A stretch of 64,000 nt of DNA from Novosphingobium lindaniclasticum LE124 (GTDB lineage: Bacteria; Pseudomonadota; Alphaproteobacteria; Sphingomonadales; Sphingomonadaceae). The DNA lies in contig NZ_ATHL01000001.1 in the NCBI RefSeq assembly GCF_000445125.1, forward strand, positions 1-64,000, written 5' to 3'. Below, in pieces: positions 27,676-36,983 of this stretch. How positions within the stretch are numbered: position 1 is the stretch's first letter; each line of letters starts with the position of its first letter. A program made the translations under genes and the position numbers. Under the pieces are notes generated by a model. The model was not told where the DNA came from. It was given only the letters and a program-made list of their open reading frames with translations, and did no database searches.

Positions 27676-29139
27676 TCAACCGGAAAACGCTTCGAGGCTG
27701 AAGACCCGAAGACGGCCTGCAACGAAAAGCACGGCCGAACCGAGCAGCATCGTGATCAGGCAATAGGCAATGAGCGCTGAGCCTACGGACGGCGTGAAGA
27801 TCAGCCACTCGCTTTGGCGCAGGAGAAAAAGCAGGACGCCGAACGCCGACGCCAGCAATAGGGCCGAAGCGAAGTTGCGGACCGCTCGGTCGATCGCGAT
27901 CCCTGACTTGTGCATGATGTAGAACGCCCAAAGCGTACTCAGGAATACGACCGTGGCCTGGGTCCAGGCGAGGAACTCTATGCCGAACGGCGAGGCCGCC
28001 GCTACCGCTGCCACCGTCGCCACGGCAGTCACCAGGTTGTAGGCCGTCACTGCTGATGTACGGTCCAGCGCCGCAAAGACCGGCTCCACCAGCAGTTGAC
28101 CGGCGCCGGCTACCCCGCGCAGCCCCATCGCATACGTGACGACCATGGCGGCGAGATAGGATGGCTGGAAGAACGCCGAGACCACGTCGCGCGCGAAGAC
28201 GATGATTACCGCCCCGACCATCCCCGTAAGCAAAGTGATGGTGCCGGCATGCCGCGCGAGCAGAGGCGCGAGATCCTGATCGTGCCGTGCCGCACTGCCG
28301 AACTGGGTGGAGGCGAAATTGCTCATGGGTTGGCTCAGAATGTCCGTAGCGCCGGTGGCGATACGGTTCCCGAAGCGATAGAGCCCGACATCGCCCGGTG
28401 AGTGGAACACGCCGAGGAGAATGTCCGCCGCATATCGAGACAGGAATGCGAGAAAACGGGAGCCGTAGAGATGGCTTGAGAATGCCGCTGCCTTGCGGGC
28501 GAGGGCGGCACTGAAATGCAGGTGCGGCCAGGTGCGCCCGCCGATGATGAACAGCGCGGCACCGAACACGATCCTTGCATAGCGGGCAGCCACCAGCGCG
28601 TAGAGTGAGTGCCAGAACCAGAGCAAGAGAGTTCCGCTGACCAGCGCCGCCAGGTTTTCGATAAAGACGAAGGTGAAGTTGCGCGCCGTTTCCTGGCGCC
28701 GCAGCAAAGTGGCGGAAGACCATGCAACCAGCGCGGAAACCGGTTGAGCGGCGGCAAGCAGAACCAGTACCATCGCGAGGTCTGCCGATGCGAACAGCCA
28801 TTGCAGTGGATAGGCGGCGACGGCAAGAAGTAGCGATGCAGCGCCGACGAGCAGCAGTATCAGCCAGAAACTGGTCGAAAGGATCAGTCTTTCGTCACCC
28901 TTCGCAGTCAGAATGAACTGAAAGATACCTGTATACGTCAATGTTTGTACGAGGATCACGAAGACGTTCGCGAGGCTGAAGACGCCGAACTCCGCCGGCA
29001 TCAGAAACCGAGCCGCCAGAAGCGTCATGACAAGAGTCGAAACCTGCTCCAGCGCCCGCGCAGTGAACGCGAACAGCGCCAAGCCCGCCTGCTCGTAAAA
29101 GCGACGCAGGATGCTGGCTTTGATGATTGCCGTACTCAT
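27676..29139 (-). CDS. polysaccharide flippase (Wzx-like, MOP superfamily)
   Basis: A 487-residue integral membrane protein with about 12-14 hydrophobic helices and the early motif LEQVSTLVMTLLAARFLMPAEFG typical of Wzx/O-antigen flippases (MOP exporter superfamily). It would move undecaprenyl-linked repeat units across the inner membrane. The GT4 gene follows 34 bases downstream on the same strand, so the two are probably cotranscribed. No strong Shine-Dalgarno site is seen before the ATG. No polymerase or chain-length regulator is in the window. Confidence 0.88.
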   Translation of the reverse strand: MSTAIIKASILRRFYEQAGLALFAFTARALEQVSTLVMTLLAARFLMPAEFGVFSLANVFVILVQTLTYTGIFQFILTAKGDERLILSTSFWLILLLVGAASLLLAVAAYPLQWLFASADLAMVLVLLAAAQPVSALVAWSSATLLRRQETARNFTFVFIENLAALVSGTLLLWFWHSLYALVAARYARIVFGAALFIIGGRTWPHLHFSAALARKAAAFSSHLYGSRFLAFLSRYAADILLGVFHSPGDVGLYRFGNRIATGATDILSQPMSNFASTQFGSAARHDQDLAPLLARHAGTITLLTGMVGAVIIVFARDVVSAFFQPSYLAAMVVTYAMGLRGVAGAGQLLVEPVFAALDRTSAVTAYNLVTAVATVAAVAAASPFGIEFLAWTQATVVFLSTLWAFYIMHKSGIAIDRAVRNFASALLLASAFGVLLFLLRQSEWLIFTPSVGSALIAYCLITMLLGSAVLFVAGRLRVFSLEAFSG

Positions 29140-29676
29140 TCGCTAAGCCGTATCTCGGCACCGCCGATCGAAATTCGGACGTTCGAACTTGGGATGGAGT
29201 GGCGAGTAACCATCAACATTGGGATCCAAAAACCAGTAATGGCAGTCCATCGAACGAGCCCCCCTGACGCAACCGAAAGTGCGGAAATCAACGGCGCTTA
29301 TGCATCGCCGCGATTTGAGTGGCATCGGAAAATGAGACAAAAAGTGGAAAATCTTCAAATCGGTTTTAATATCTAAATTGCTGTCCTGTGCGGATGTCCA
29401 ATAATTTCAGGGGTCATGCTTGAAGGGCCTGGAAGGTTATAAGGGTCGGATTATGGTGACGTAACACTTGATATTGGATGGAGTATGATTCTGATTATCT
29501 AAGTTGTATGGGCAATGCTATAAGCAGAACTGTTTAGGTAAAATGCAAAGCATTTTGGATGGTTTTCGATGTTCGGATCCGAAATGGAAGCGTCTCATGT
29601 TGCAAGCGCGAAGACCGCAGTGATAGCCCCACGTTAACGTTTAGGTACGGGTGCTGACGAACCCGGGGGGAACATC
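29140..29676. promoter_or_regulatory. A+T-rich gene-free regulatory region between EPS genes
   Basis: About 537 bases, much richer in A+T than the neighbours and with no credible gene. It separates the divergent flippase and sugar-transferase genes. Palindromes: AAAATGC-AAA-GCATTTT at 29540-29556, ACGTTAACGT at 29631-29640, and CGGGT/ACCCG with an eight-base loop at 29648-29665 just before the sugar-transferase ribosome binding site. These look like regulator sites or mRNA leader structure controlling polysaccharide genes. H-NS-like silencing or horizontal origin could also explain the base composition. Confidence 0.5.
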
Positions 29677-30399
29677 ATGAGGCACGATGGAGCATCAAAC
29701 TTGGCCGTGAGGGCTGCCTATCCGGCGCCGGTGCGATATGCTAGGAATATCCTTGTCGAAAATAGCCTTCCGCGAGCGATCCCGATCATGGACGCGGCGA
29801 TCTGGCGCCTCTTCGACATGGTCGCCGCCTTCCTGATCCTCACTTTCATGCTGCCATTCCTGGCCATGCTGGCGGTGGCTATTTTCATCAGCGATCCCGG
29901 TCCGGTGTTCTATCGCCATCGCCGCCTTGGACAGGGCGGGCGCTATTTCCAATGCATGAAATTCCGCACAATGCGCGTCGATGGCGACGCGATCCTCGCG
30001 GAACACCTCAGCACATCCGCTGCGGCGAAAAGGGAGTGGGATGCCACGCACAAGCTGCGGAACGACCCTCGCGTTACACCGCTCGGTGCGGTCATGCGAA
30101 AACTCAGTCTCGATGAATTTCCGCAATTGCTGAACGTTCTGTCGGGCGACATGAGCATCGTCGGACCCCGCCCTATTGTCGAACAGGAAGTTCAGAAGTA
30201 CGGCTCCTATTTCGAGCACTATTGCAGAGTTCGGCCGGGTTTGACCGGTATCTGGCAGACAAGCGGCCGAAGCGACACATCGTATCATCAGCGCGTGACG
30301 ATGGACGTTGCTTATGTGAGGCGGAAAAGCGTGACGCTCGACATGTGGCTGATGGCCAAGACGTTACCGGCCGTACTGCTGGCCAAAGGGTCTTATTGA
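29677..30399 (+). CDS. undecaprenyl-phosphate sugar phosphotransferase (ExoY/WcaJ type)
   Basis: A 240-residue polyprenyl-phosphate hexose-1-phosphate transferase, which starts repeat-unit assembly on undecaprenyl phosphate. One membrane helix (about 38-68, VAAFLILTFMLPFLAMLAVAIF) precedes the conserved catalytic domain: MKFRTMRVD, NDPRVTPLG, KLSLDEFPQLLNVLSGDMSIVGPRP and RPGLTGIWQTSGRSD. It lacks the long N-terminal multi-helix part of WcaJ, so it is the short ExoY class. It lies downstream of the A+T-rich region and is transcribed away from the flippase. Confidence 0.92.
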   Translation: MRHDGASNLAVRAAYPAPVRYARNILVENSLPRAIPIMDAAIWRLFDMVAAFLILTFMLPFLAMLAVAIFISDPGPVFYRHRRLGQGGRYFQCMKFRTMRVDGDAILAEHLSTSAAAKREWDATHKLRNDPRVTPLGAVMRKLSLDEFPQLLNVLSGDMSIVGPRPIVEQEVQKYGSYFEHYCRVRPGLTGIWQTSGRSDTSYHQRVTMDVAYVRRKSVTLDMWLMAKTLPAVLLAKGSY

Positions 30400-30478
30400 A
30401 CGGACGGCAAGCGTAATTCGGACCGGGCCACCGGGCTGGTGCAAGTGCAGAGATACCTGACGCGTCGGCGGGTTGCCT

Positions 30479-32665
30479 TTAGACCGCGCCGAGAACGGGC
30501 TCCCCGGTGCGGTAGTCCACGATGGCGGCGGCATTGTTCTGGAGGGTCACCAGATTCTGCGCCGCCGTCCTAGCCGGAGCGGGCCTGCCGAACTGGTAGC
30601 CTTGTGCGAAATCGCAACCCCACTGCCGCAAGGTCGCGGCTTCTTCCATTTCCTCGATCCCTTCCGCCACGACGTCGATGTTGAGCTTGTGGCAGATGTC
30701 GATGACGCCTTGGATCAGAGTGGCGCTGCGGGTTTCGATCAGACGGCCGCCTCTCACGAAGCTCTGGTCCAGCTTCAGACGGTGGATTTCGAATTCGGAA
30801 AGGTAGCTGAGCGAGGAATAGCCGGTCCCGAAATCGTCCAACGCCAGGACGTAGCCGCGATCGCGAAGGCCTTGGAGATTGTCGTGGACGGTAGCGGACT
30901 TGTTCAGCAGGACGCCCTCGGTGATTTCGAAGCCGATGGATTTCGGCGCCACGTCGAAGCGGGCACGATGAAAATCGATCTGGTCGAGCAGGGCGGGATT
31001 TTCGAGTTGCAGCGGGGAGAGATTGATGGATGTGCGCAGTTCGGGCCAGCGGCGGCTGTCGCGGAATGCCTGCTGGATGATCCACGCGCCAAGCTGCGGC
31101 ATGAGGCCGAGCTTCTCGATCACCGGCACGAACACGGCGGGCGTGTCCTTGGCGCCTTGTTTCAGGCGAAGCAGCGCTTCCACGCCGGCGGGCTTCATCG
31201 TCCGCAGGCTGATGATCGGTTGGTAGAAGAGCTCGAAACCTTCGTCTTCGATGGCTTGTTTCATCCGCGCTTCCAGGCCCTTGCGGCTCTTGAACGCTTC
31301 GCCGAGCGCCGGATCGTAGACGACGTGGCGCTGCGGCCCGGAAGCCTTGGCGGCGCCAAGGGCGATATCGGCATGGCGCATCAGTTCGCTGGCCGTGTGG
31401 CCGTGTTCGGGCGCGGCGGCTATCCCGGCCGAAATCGTCACGGACACCATTATTCCTTCCCGCGTCTGCCGGGAAACCGCGATGTTGGTGGCGCGCGGTC
31501 CGAGGGTGAAGACGTCGGAATTGCCGACTGTCAGCACGGCGAATTCATCGCCGTCCAGACGGGAAACGAGGCAATGGGGGCTCGGAAATTCCTGCAGCAA
31601 TTGCTTGCCGAATTGCCGGATGACGTCGTCTGCGGCGCGGTGGCCAAGCTCCTCGTTGATGGCGCTGAATTCATCGACATCCAGCAGGATCAGCTGGCAC
31701 GGCTGAGAGCCTGCGATCTGTTCGAGCTGTTTGATGAAGGTCGCGCGGTTCACCAGTTCGGTCGTGGGATCGAAGAGTTCGAGATAGCGCGCGCGCCGGG
31801 AGTTGGATTTGGCCTCGTCCTCCAGGTTGCTGGCGCGATAGGCAAGCATCAGGAAGAGGCAGAGAACGGCCGCGCCGATCGCCAGCGTGGCAGGGATGAC
31901 ATATTCCCGAACGGCCTCGCCGGGTTTGGCCGGATGCCAGGCGAGGCGCCCCAGCGGCGTTCCGTCCGCAGCGGAAAGAGCAACGCCGCGCCTGCCCGAT
32001 GCTGCGGCATCTCGCGCGCTCAGAAAAGTGAAGCCATCGAGCATCAGCGTGCTGCCCCAGCGGTTCAGCATGACATCGTCGAGGTAAGTCAGTGTGACGA
32101 GGGAAAGAGGCTCACCCGCGGCCGGGATTCGGGACGCGGCAACCACCACCGGAACGCCGCGGATCGATGCAAGTTCGGCCTTTGCGTGCTGCGCGGGTTT
32201 CGCAGCGGTTCGGCTCTTGGTGGTTCCCGCTGCGCTTAGGGACCCCACAAGGTCGTCGGCCGCGCTACGAATGTCCTCCAGCTCGTCGGCTTCGGCGCGC
32301 TGGCCACGCGTGTAACCGTAGATCGCGCCCGAAGGCGTGACGATGGCGACCGCCTTGGTCGCTTCGGCAGCCACGGTGGGCCGCCCGAGTTCGGTATCCA
32401 ACCAGGCTGCTGCCTCATCCGGACCTTGCGCTGCGATCTTCCGCGCCGGTTCCAGCCTGGCGCTGGTGGCCGCTGCCTGTCTGGCGGCATTGGCGAGTAG
32501 GCTGGCAAGCGTCTTTTCCACCTGCTGCTGCTGCCGATCCGCCGCGATCCGGTCCATGGATTGCGAAGTGACGAAAAGCGCCGCCGAACCGCCGAGAGTC
32601 AGGCCAAGGAGACCGACGATCGCGATCAATCCTCGATGGCTCGCTATTTTCGGCCGGCTAAGCAT
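30479..32665 (-). CDS. membrane-bound GGDEF-EAL protein (cyclic-di-GMP turnover)
   Basis: A 728-residue signalling protein. Membrane helix 1 (about 12-34), a periplasmic sensor loop of about 220 residues (CHASE4-like), and membrane helix 2 (257-276) precede a GGDEF domain and an EAL domain. The GGDEF active site reads DGDEF (371-375), a tolerated variant, so cyclase activity is uncertain. The EAL domain looks catalytic: EAL at 496-498, NLSPLQL, EITEG, DDFGTGYSSLSYL, KLDQSFV and VVAEGIE are all present. It probably degrades c-di-GMP in response to a periplasmic signal. It lies next to EPS genes, a common c-di-GMP target. AGGGA precedes the ATG. Confidence 0.9.
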   Translation of the reverse strand: MLSRPKIASHRGLIAIVGLLGLTLGGSAALFVTSQSMDRIAADRQQQQVEKTLASLLANAARQAAATSARLEPARKIAAQGPDEAAAWLDTELGRPTVAAEATKAVAIVTPSGAIYGYTRGQRAEADELEDIRSAADDLVGSLSAAGTTKSRTAAKPAQHAKAELASIRGVPVVVAASRIPAAGEPLSLVTLTYLDDVMLNRWGSTLMLDGFTFLSARDAAASGRRGVALSAADGTPLGRLAWHPAKPGEAVREYVIPATLAIGAAVLCLFLMLAYRASNLEDEAKSNSRRARYLELFDPTTELVNRATFIKQLEQIAGSQPCQLILLDVDEFSAINEELGHRAADDVIRQFGKQLLQEFPSPHCLVSRLDGDEFAVLTVGNSDVFTLGPRATNIAVSRQTREGIMVSVTISAGIAAAPEHGHTASELMRHADIALGAAKASGPQRHVVYDPALGEAFKSRKGLEARMKQAIEDEGFELFYQPIISLRTMKPAGVEALLRLKQGAKDTPAVFVPVIEKLGLMPQLGAWIIQQAFRDSRRWPELRTSINLSPLQLENPALLDQIDFHRARFDVAPKSIGFEITEGVLLNKSATVHDNLQGLRDRGYVLALDDFGTGYSSLSYLSEFEIHRLKLDQSFVRGGRLIETRSATLIQGVIDICHKLNIDVVAEGIEEMEEAATLRQWGCDFAQGYQFGRPAPARTAAQNLVTLQNNAAAIVDYRTGEPVLGAV

Positions 32666-33069
32666 ATGCGATCCCTACTTGGTCCTTGGGTCCCTGAGCC
32701 CATCGAGGACGTGCCATTAACCGGACTTCCTCAACAAATCGCAACCAGCCGGCGCGCTTTGAGATTTATCCGGGACATCTTCTTATAGGCCGGATCGGCT
32801 CAAGGTTGTGGCTCGTGGGAGAAACCGGACCGGAAATGTCTCAGATTGCTATGGCTGTTGGCCAATGGCGTATGGCGGGGACTTGAGGACATCCTGATAG
32901 TCGTTGAGCAGCGGCACTCCGCGCCTGCCTCTGCGATCGCGACCATCGGGCGCGCTATCGGCGAAAAGCTCGGATTATCCCCAAAGCGGCGCCATAGCGC
33001 AGCGCGCGTCGACGGCGAAATGCGGCTCCTGGCCAGCGTGTGCGATTTGGCTGGAACCGCCGTGGCCGC
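32666..33069. other. gene-free stretch, possible SDR remnant
   Basis: About 400 bases without a convincing gene. A 75-codon + frame at 32846-33073 contains SAIATIGRAIGEKLGL, which resembles the C-terminal helix of some NAD-dependent epimerase/SDR proteins. It lacks a ribosome binding site and the rest of the fold, so it is at best a gene fragment. No hairpin or repeat was noted. Confidence 0.3.
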
Positions 33070-33740
33070 TTAGCGATCGGCGGTCGGCTTCGTGGCCGAG
33101 GATGCCGTCTCGAACACGGCAAGCTGATCCGTGAAAGCTTGGCGATAGGCTGGCCTTGCCTCGCCCCTGGCGATATAGGCGAGCAGATCGGGAAAGGCGT
33201 CCAGCAGATGGGTACTTTCGAGACGGCGCAGCACCGTTACCATCATCAGGTCTCCCGCACCGAAGGAACCGTCCAGCCACTCGTCACAGCCGAGCCGGTC
33301 GGAAAGCTGTTGGAGCCGGTCTCGGACGCGCTGGTCCAGCATCGGCTGGCGCTCGGCGAACCAGGGGCGTTCCCGCTCGAAGAGAAGGCTCATCGTGCAT
33401 TCGACGATCGGCGGCTCGAGCGTGTTCAAGGCGGCGAAGATCCAGGCCACTGCACGGGCCCGCGCATCACCCTGAACCGGCAGGAGGCCGGGATGGTGCC
33501 GGGCGAGATGAAGCACGATGGCGCCCGACTCGAAAAGAACCAGCCCGTCCTGCTCGAAGCTCGGTATCTGGCCGAAGGGGTGTACGCCAGGTGATCGGGC
33601 GCCTTCAGCGCGTCGAACGAGAGCAGCCGCGTCGCATAGGGCAGGCCGAGTTCTTCCAGCGCCCAGCGCACCCGCATGTCCCTTGCGAGCCCGCGGCCGC
33701 GATCGGGCGCGTTTTCGAAGGCGGTGATGGTGATGGTCAT
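33070..33740 (-). pseudogene. glutathione S-transferase, frameshifted
   Basis: Two overlapping frames together make one GST of about 223 residues. The ATG at 33740 (GGAGG five bases upstream) opens the N-terminal thioredoxin-like part (TITAFENAPDRGRG, WALEELGLPYATRLLS, DHLAYTP). At the four-base run at 33577-33580 the reading frame must slip by one base to continue as FGQIPSFEQDGLVLFESGAI and the helical C-domain to the stop at 33070. One extra C in the CCCC run would restore YTPFGQIPSFEQDG. This is either a true inactivating deletion or a sequencing error in a homopolymer. If intact it would conjugate glutathione to electrophiles. Confidence 0.75.
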
Positions 33741-33814
33741 GGCGGCCTCCTCGAGACCGCCTGTCTACCATGCAGACCGGGGGGACGCGATGCGAAATGG
33801 TGCGGCCGAAAGCC

Positions 33815-34960
33815 TCAGGCCAGGCCGTCGACGGCTGTGCGACCTAGGCCGGGGTCGTCGGTGAAGATCGAATCGATCCCGGCGGCGAGGTAGCGGCGCA
33901 TCAGTTCGATGCAGGCCTTGTCCTGCCGTGCCGTTTCTCCGCCCGGCCCTTGAAAGTCGGTAGGAAGGAAGCGGTTCTCGGGCCTGACCGTCCAGGTGGA
34001 AACGAGCAGGCCGGCGGCATGGGCATCGCGCACGAGCGTGGTGGGTTTGCCTAGCGGGCCCGCCTTGCCGGTGGCGTCTCCGAAAGGGATGATCGCCTGG
34101 AGCACCGGCGCCACCCAATCCGCATAGGCCTTGATCTCGGAAAGCCCGGCGGGAGTCAGCATCTGCTTGAAGGTCATGGTGCCTCCCGCGGCGGCGATGT
34201 CCGCCGGGCGCATCTCGATCGGCATGGCTAGTTGGAGGAGTTGAAGACGCGGATAGGCACCGATGCGCGCGCGCAGCCACTTGAGGTTGGCCACTTCGAA
34301 GCTCTGGACGATGACAGGTGCCGTGGAAAGATAGTGGCTCGCCGCTACCCGGTCCAGAAGGCGCTGTTCCTGGGGCAGGCCGATGCGGGCGAAGTAGGTG
34401 GAGTGCTTTATCTCGGGGATGAGGCCGATCGTGCGCCCCCGCGCGGCGGATTCGGCGGCGACGAAATCGGCGATTTCCTCCAAGGTGAGCACCTGGAACT
34501 GCCCGTCGTAGCGCTTGCTGTCCGGCCGCATGGTCCCGAGCCGCTCGATCGCCCGAAGGGTTTTCAGTTCGGCAAGCGTGAAATCCTCGGTGAACCAGCC
34601 GGTGATCGTCTCCCCGTCGATCGCCTTGGTGGTGCGGCGATCGGCGAACTCGGGATGATCCGCGACGTTGGTGGTCTCGGCGATGTTGTTTTCGTGGCGG
34701 GCGACCAGCGCGCCGTCGCGGGTCGAGACGAGGTCGGGCTCGACGAAATCCGCACCCTGCTGGATCGCCATGGCATAAGCAGCCAGAGTGTGCTCCGGGC
34801 GGAGGGCGGAGCAGCCCCGGTGGCCGATCACCAGGGGCTTTCGGCGCGCCGGCGTTCCGTCTGTCGCCGCCAGGGCAGGATAGGCCAAGCCGAGCGCGGT
34901 GCCAGTGGCCGCCCCTGCGCGGATCAGGTCGCGGCGGGAAAATAGGGTCCGATCTGTCAT
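33815..34960 (-). CDS. glycerophosphodiester phosphodiesterase, Tat-exported
   Basis: A 381-residue periplasmic glycerophosphodiesterase, GDPD family. The N-terminus has a twin-arginine signal (FSRRDLIRAGAATG, hydrophobic core, AALA cleavage). The TIM-barrel active site is complete: HRG at His47, PEHT with Glu56, EPDL with Glu74/Asp76, and RHE with His89. PEIKHS marks the third strand. It hydrolyses deacylated phospholipids to glycerol-3-phosphate. The length fits the GlpQ class. The ATG at 34960, with AAGGA upstream, is preferred over 35128, which would mask the Tat motif. Confidence 0.92.
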   Translation of the reverse strand: MTDRTLFSRRDLIRAGAATGTALGLAYPALAATDGTPARRKPLVIGHRGCSALRPEHTLAAYAMAIQQGADFVEPDLVSTRDGALVARHENNIAETTNVADHPEFADRRTTKAIDGETITGWFTEDFTLAELKTLRAIERLGTMRPDSKRYDGQFQVLTLEEIADFVAAESAARGRTIGLIPEIKHSTYFARIGLPQEQRLLDRVAASHYLSTAPVIVQSFEVANLKWLRARIGAYPRLQLLQLAMPIEMRPADIAAAGGTMTFKQMLTPAGLSEIKAYADWVAPVLQAIIPFGDATGKAGPLGKPTTLVRDAHAAGLLVSTWTVRPENRFLPTDFQGPGGETARQDKACIELMRRYLAAGIDSIFTDDPGLGRTAVDGLA

Positions 34961-35105
34961 GGCGTTATCCTTGCGGCGGGCAGGCGAGCCGACACTCGGA
35001 TCGCTTGCAGGGCCGCTAATGCCGAATTGTTGCAGGTGCCGGTCAGATCGATGGTATTGCCCGCGAGCCTGCTCGGCATTGGCCGGCAAGCGTGAGGAGG
35101 CTGCC

Positions 35106-35526
35106 ATGGAACATCTCAGCTTCCCCAATGAAAGCGCCGACTATGGACGGAGCGTAATCGCCTGCTCGCGGCCGAGATGGAGTTGCGCCGCCAGACCGAC
35201 ACCGTGGCCGTCATGCGCCGGTCCCTGCCGCCGGGCGGGCTGTTGAAGGAGGATTACGTTTTCAGGCGACTGGATCCGCTCCACCGCGAGGAGGACGGCA
35301 ATAGCTACACGGCGGATTATTTCGGAAGTACCCCCGGCCTTGGCCGCCGCCATGCGGGCCGAGCGAGGCCATGAGGACGAACGGGACTGCGCCCGAGGAG
35401 CCGGATTAGCACCACCGCGCGCTCGACGCGATCGATCCGTTCTGGGGATTGCTGGACTTGCTGCCTGAGGGGCGGGCGGATTCTTTCCTCGGCTCACCTA
35501 TCCTTGAGCCGCAAGCGGAGGCCTGA
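35106..35526 (+). pseudogene. DUF899 (thioredoxin-like) gene remnant
   Basis: A decayed copy of a DUF899-type gene, normally about 230-250 residues. The ATG at 35106 opens HLSFPNESADYG in one frame. Around 35148-35151 a base is lost and homology continues in the next frame as LLAAEMELRRQTDTVAVMRR, LPPGGLLKEDYVF. After about 35340 the central thioredoxin-like part is missing. The C-terminal signature DAIDPFWGLLDLLPEGRAD reappears in a frame that carries a TAG at 35407-35409 (probably CAG before) and ends at TGA 35524-35526. Frameshift, deletion and stop together make it non-functional. Confidence 0.7.
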
Positions 35527-35660
35527 AAGACAGGGCGCTGCGATGAACTGGCGCCTAAGGCAGCGTAGACAAGTTTGGCGCGCCGAATGGGCGGGATGGG
35601 TGGTTTGCAGTCGTTCGGTAGGCGCGGCGCGAGATACAGGAGCAGTAGGTCGACAGGCGC

Positions 35661-36815
35661 TTATGCACCATCTTTCGCCTTAGCCTCTTCGGCGCGTTGG
35701 TGCCGTGCAGCACTCATTTCATCGGTTTCAGTTAGGTCTACAACATGAACGCTTAGATTGCCCATTCGCTGACGAATGCGACTGCCCGTTGGAACACCCA
35801 TGTTTCCCCGAACCGTAAAGCGATCGATCCGATAGACCCCCGGGTGTCCCGGCTCCACCTCCAACGGTATGTAGCGGCGTGCTTGGACCTGCCGGAGGAT
35901 GCCAGGTTCCCATTGACCAAGCCCAGAGGTGCGCAACACTTCGGCCTCTGCAGTTCTTCCATCCGGCCGGACCCAGTAACCGACATCTGCAAACCGAACG
36001 CCTGAGTCATGCTTCGGTTGCCGTTGGAGGCTCGAACGTACAGGGTTGATATCCTCGACTGCGGGAGCAAACAGCAATCTTGGTGCCTGGGTTGCTGATT
36101 GACGTAGTCGTGTCGCCAGTGCGTCCACTGCATCCTCGTTACCACGACGAACCGCGATCTGCATGCGCACAATATCCCGCAACTCCACCATCAGGCGGTC
36201 GTTCTCGCCAGCTATTACGACCGATTCGTCCGCTAGACGGAGGGCTTCCTTGTCGCGCCCGGAAATCAGGGCCACCCAGGCTCGACGAAAGACCGCACCA
36301 GACTCCAGCTTGTTCAGGCCATGCTGTGCTGCCACCTGCTGGACCTTGCGATAAATCGCATCCGCATCGTTCGGCCTGCCCAATCCCACCATGCTGTCGG
36401 CAAAGGCGAATTCCTGCTTGAGCGTTGCACTGTGAGCCTCCCCAAGATAACGGCGCAGCACCAGCACGTTGTTCCGGGCGGAGGAAAGCCAAAGGCCGGT
36501 GTCGCCCTCATGCTCCGCGACGGTGGCCAAGGTGGCATAAAGACTGGACACGGGCCCGGGGAGCTCACCAGCATGATCGCGATTGCGGCGGATAGCACTT
36601 TGAAGCGTAGTACGCGCGTCGCGATACCGGCCATCGGCGAACTGCTCGACTGAGGCCTGGAGCGATGCTTCGACCTCCTCGGCAGGAGAACAATTGCGGG
36701 ATAGACACAGCGCAAGCGCCTGTTCGGCCCGGCGACCAATCACGATGATGTCGCTTGGCGATGCCGGCGCGGAAGTGACTGCTTGAGCGAGCGCGATTAG
36801 TAGTTGCGTAAACAT
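35661..36815 (-). CDS. exported TPR-like protein with TonB-like C-terminus
   Basis: A 384-residue protein. A short signal peptide (FTQLLIALAQAVTSAPA) is followed by IIVIGRRAEQAL, an alpha-helical repeat region from about 40 to 265 (for example GRYRDARTTLQSAIR, GRPNDADAIYRKVQQ, SGRDKEALRLADESVVIA) and a C-terminal 80-residue part (RPDGRTAEAEVLRTSG, WEPGILRQVQARRYIP) that resembles the TonB C-terminal fold used to touch outer-membrane receptors. It lacks an evident membrane anchor beyond the signal peptide. It is probably periplasmic. The link to TonB transport is inference from fold resemblance only. Confidence 0.65.
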   Translation of the reverse strand: MFTQLLIALAQAVTSAPASPSDIIVIGRRAEQALALCLSRNCSPAEEVEASLQASVEQFADGRYRDARTTLQSAIRRNRDHAGELPGPVSSLYATLATVAEHEGDTGLWLSSARNNVLVLRRYLGEAHSATLKQEFAFADSMVGLGRPNDADAIYRKVQQVAAQHGLNKLESGAVFRRAWVALISGRDKEALRLADESVVIAGENDRLMVELRDIVRMQIAVRRGNEDAVDALATRLRQSATQAPRLLFAPAVEDINPVRSSLQRQPKHDSGVRFADVGYWVRPDGRTAEAEVLRTSGLGQWEPGILRQVQARRYIPLEVEPGHPGVYRIDRFTVRGNMGVPTGSRIRQRMGNLSVHVVDLTETDEMSAARHQRAEEAKAKDGA

Positions 36816-36983
36816 GGCTGGAAGTTCCGCTGGCTCTATCGCCGTGTCAAGACAGCCTTACGGAGCTTGGCGTTCACGGGCTTACTGCGAACCTCAGCGC
36901 CGGCTGAAAACCTTGTCAACGCAACGGTAGATAGAACAACCGGTTAGGGGCGCTTCCAGACCGTCCGAAGTTGTCCGCGCGCC

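Noticed and set aside
29540-29640. Attachment site or CRISPR-like repeats in the A+T-rich spacer
   Set aside because: No repeat occurs more than twice, there is no integrase and no tRNA; only isolated palindromes are visible.
36816-36983. Possible small gene or RNA between the TPR/TonB-like gene and nnrD
   Set aside because: No start with a ribosome binding site, no terminator and no recognisable structure.
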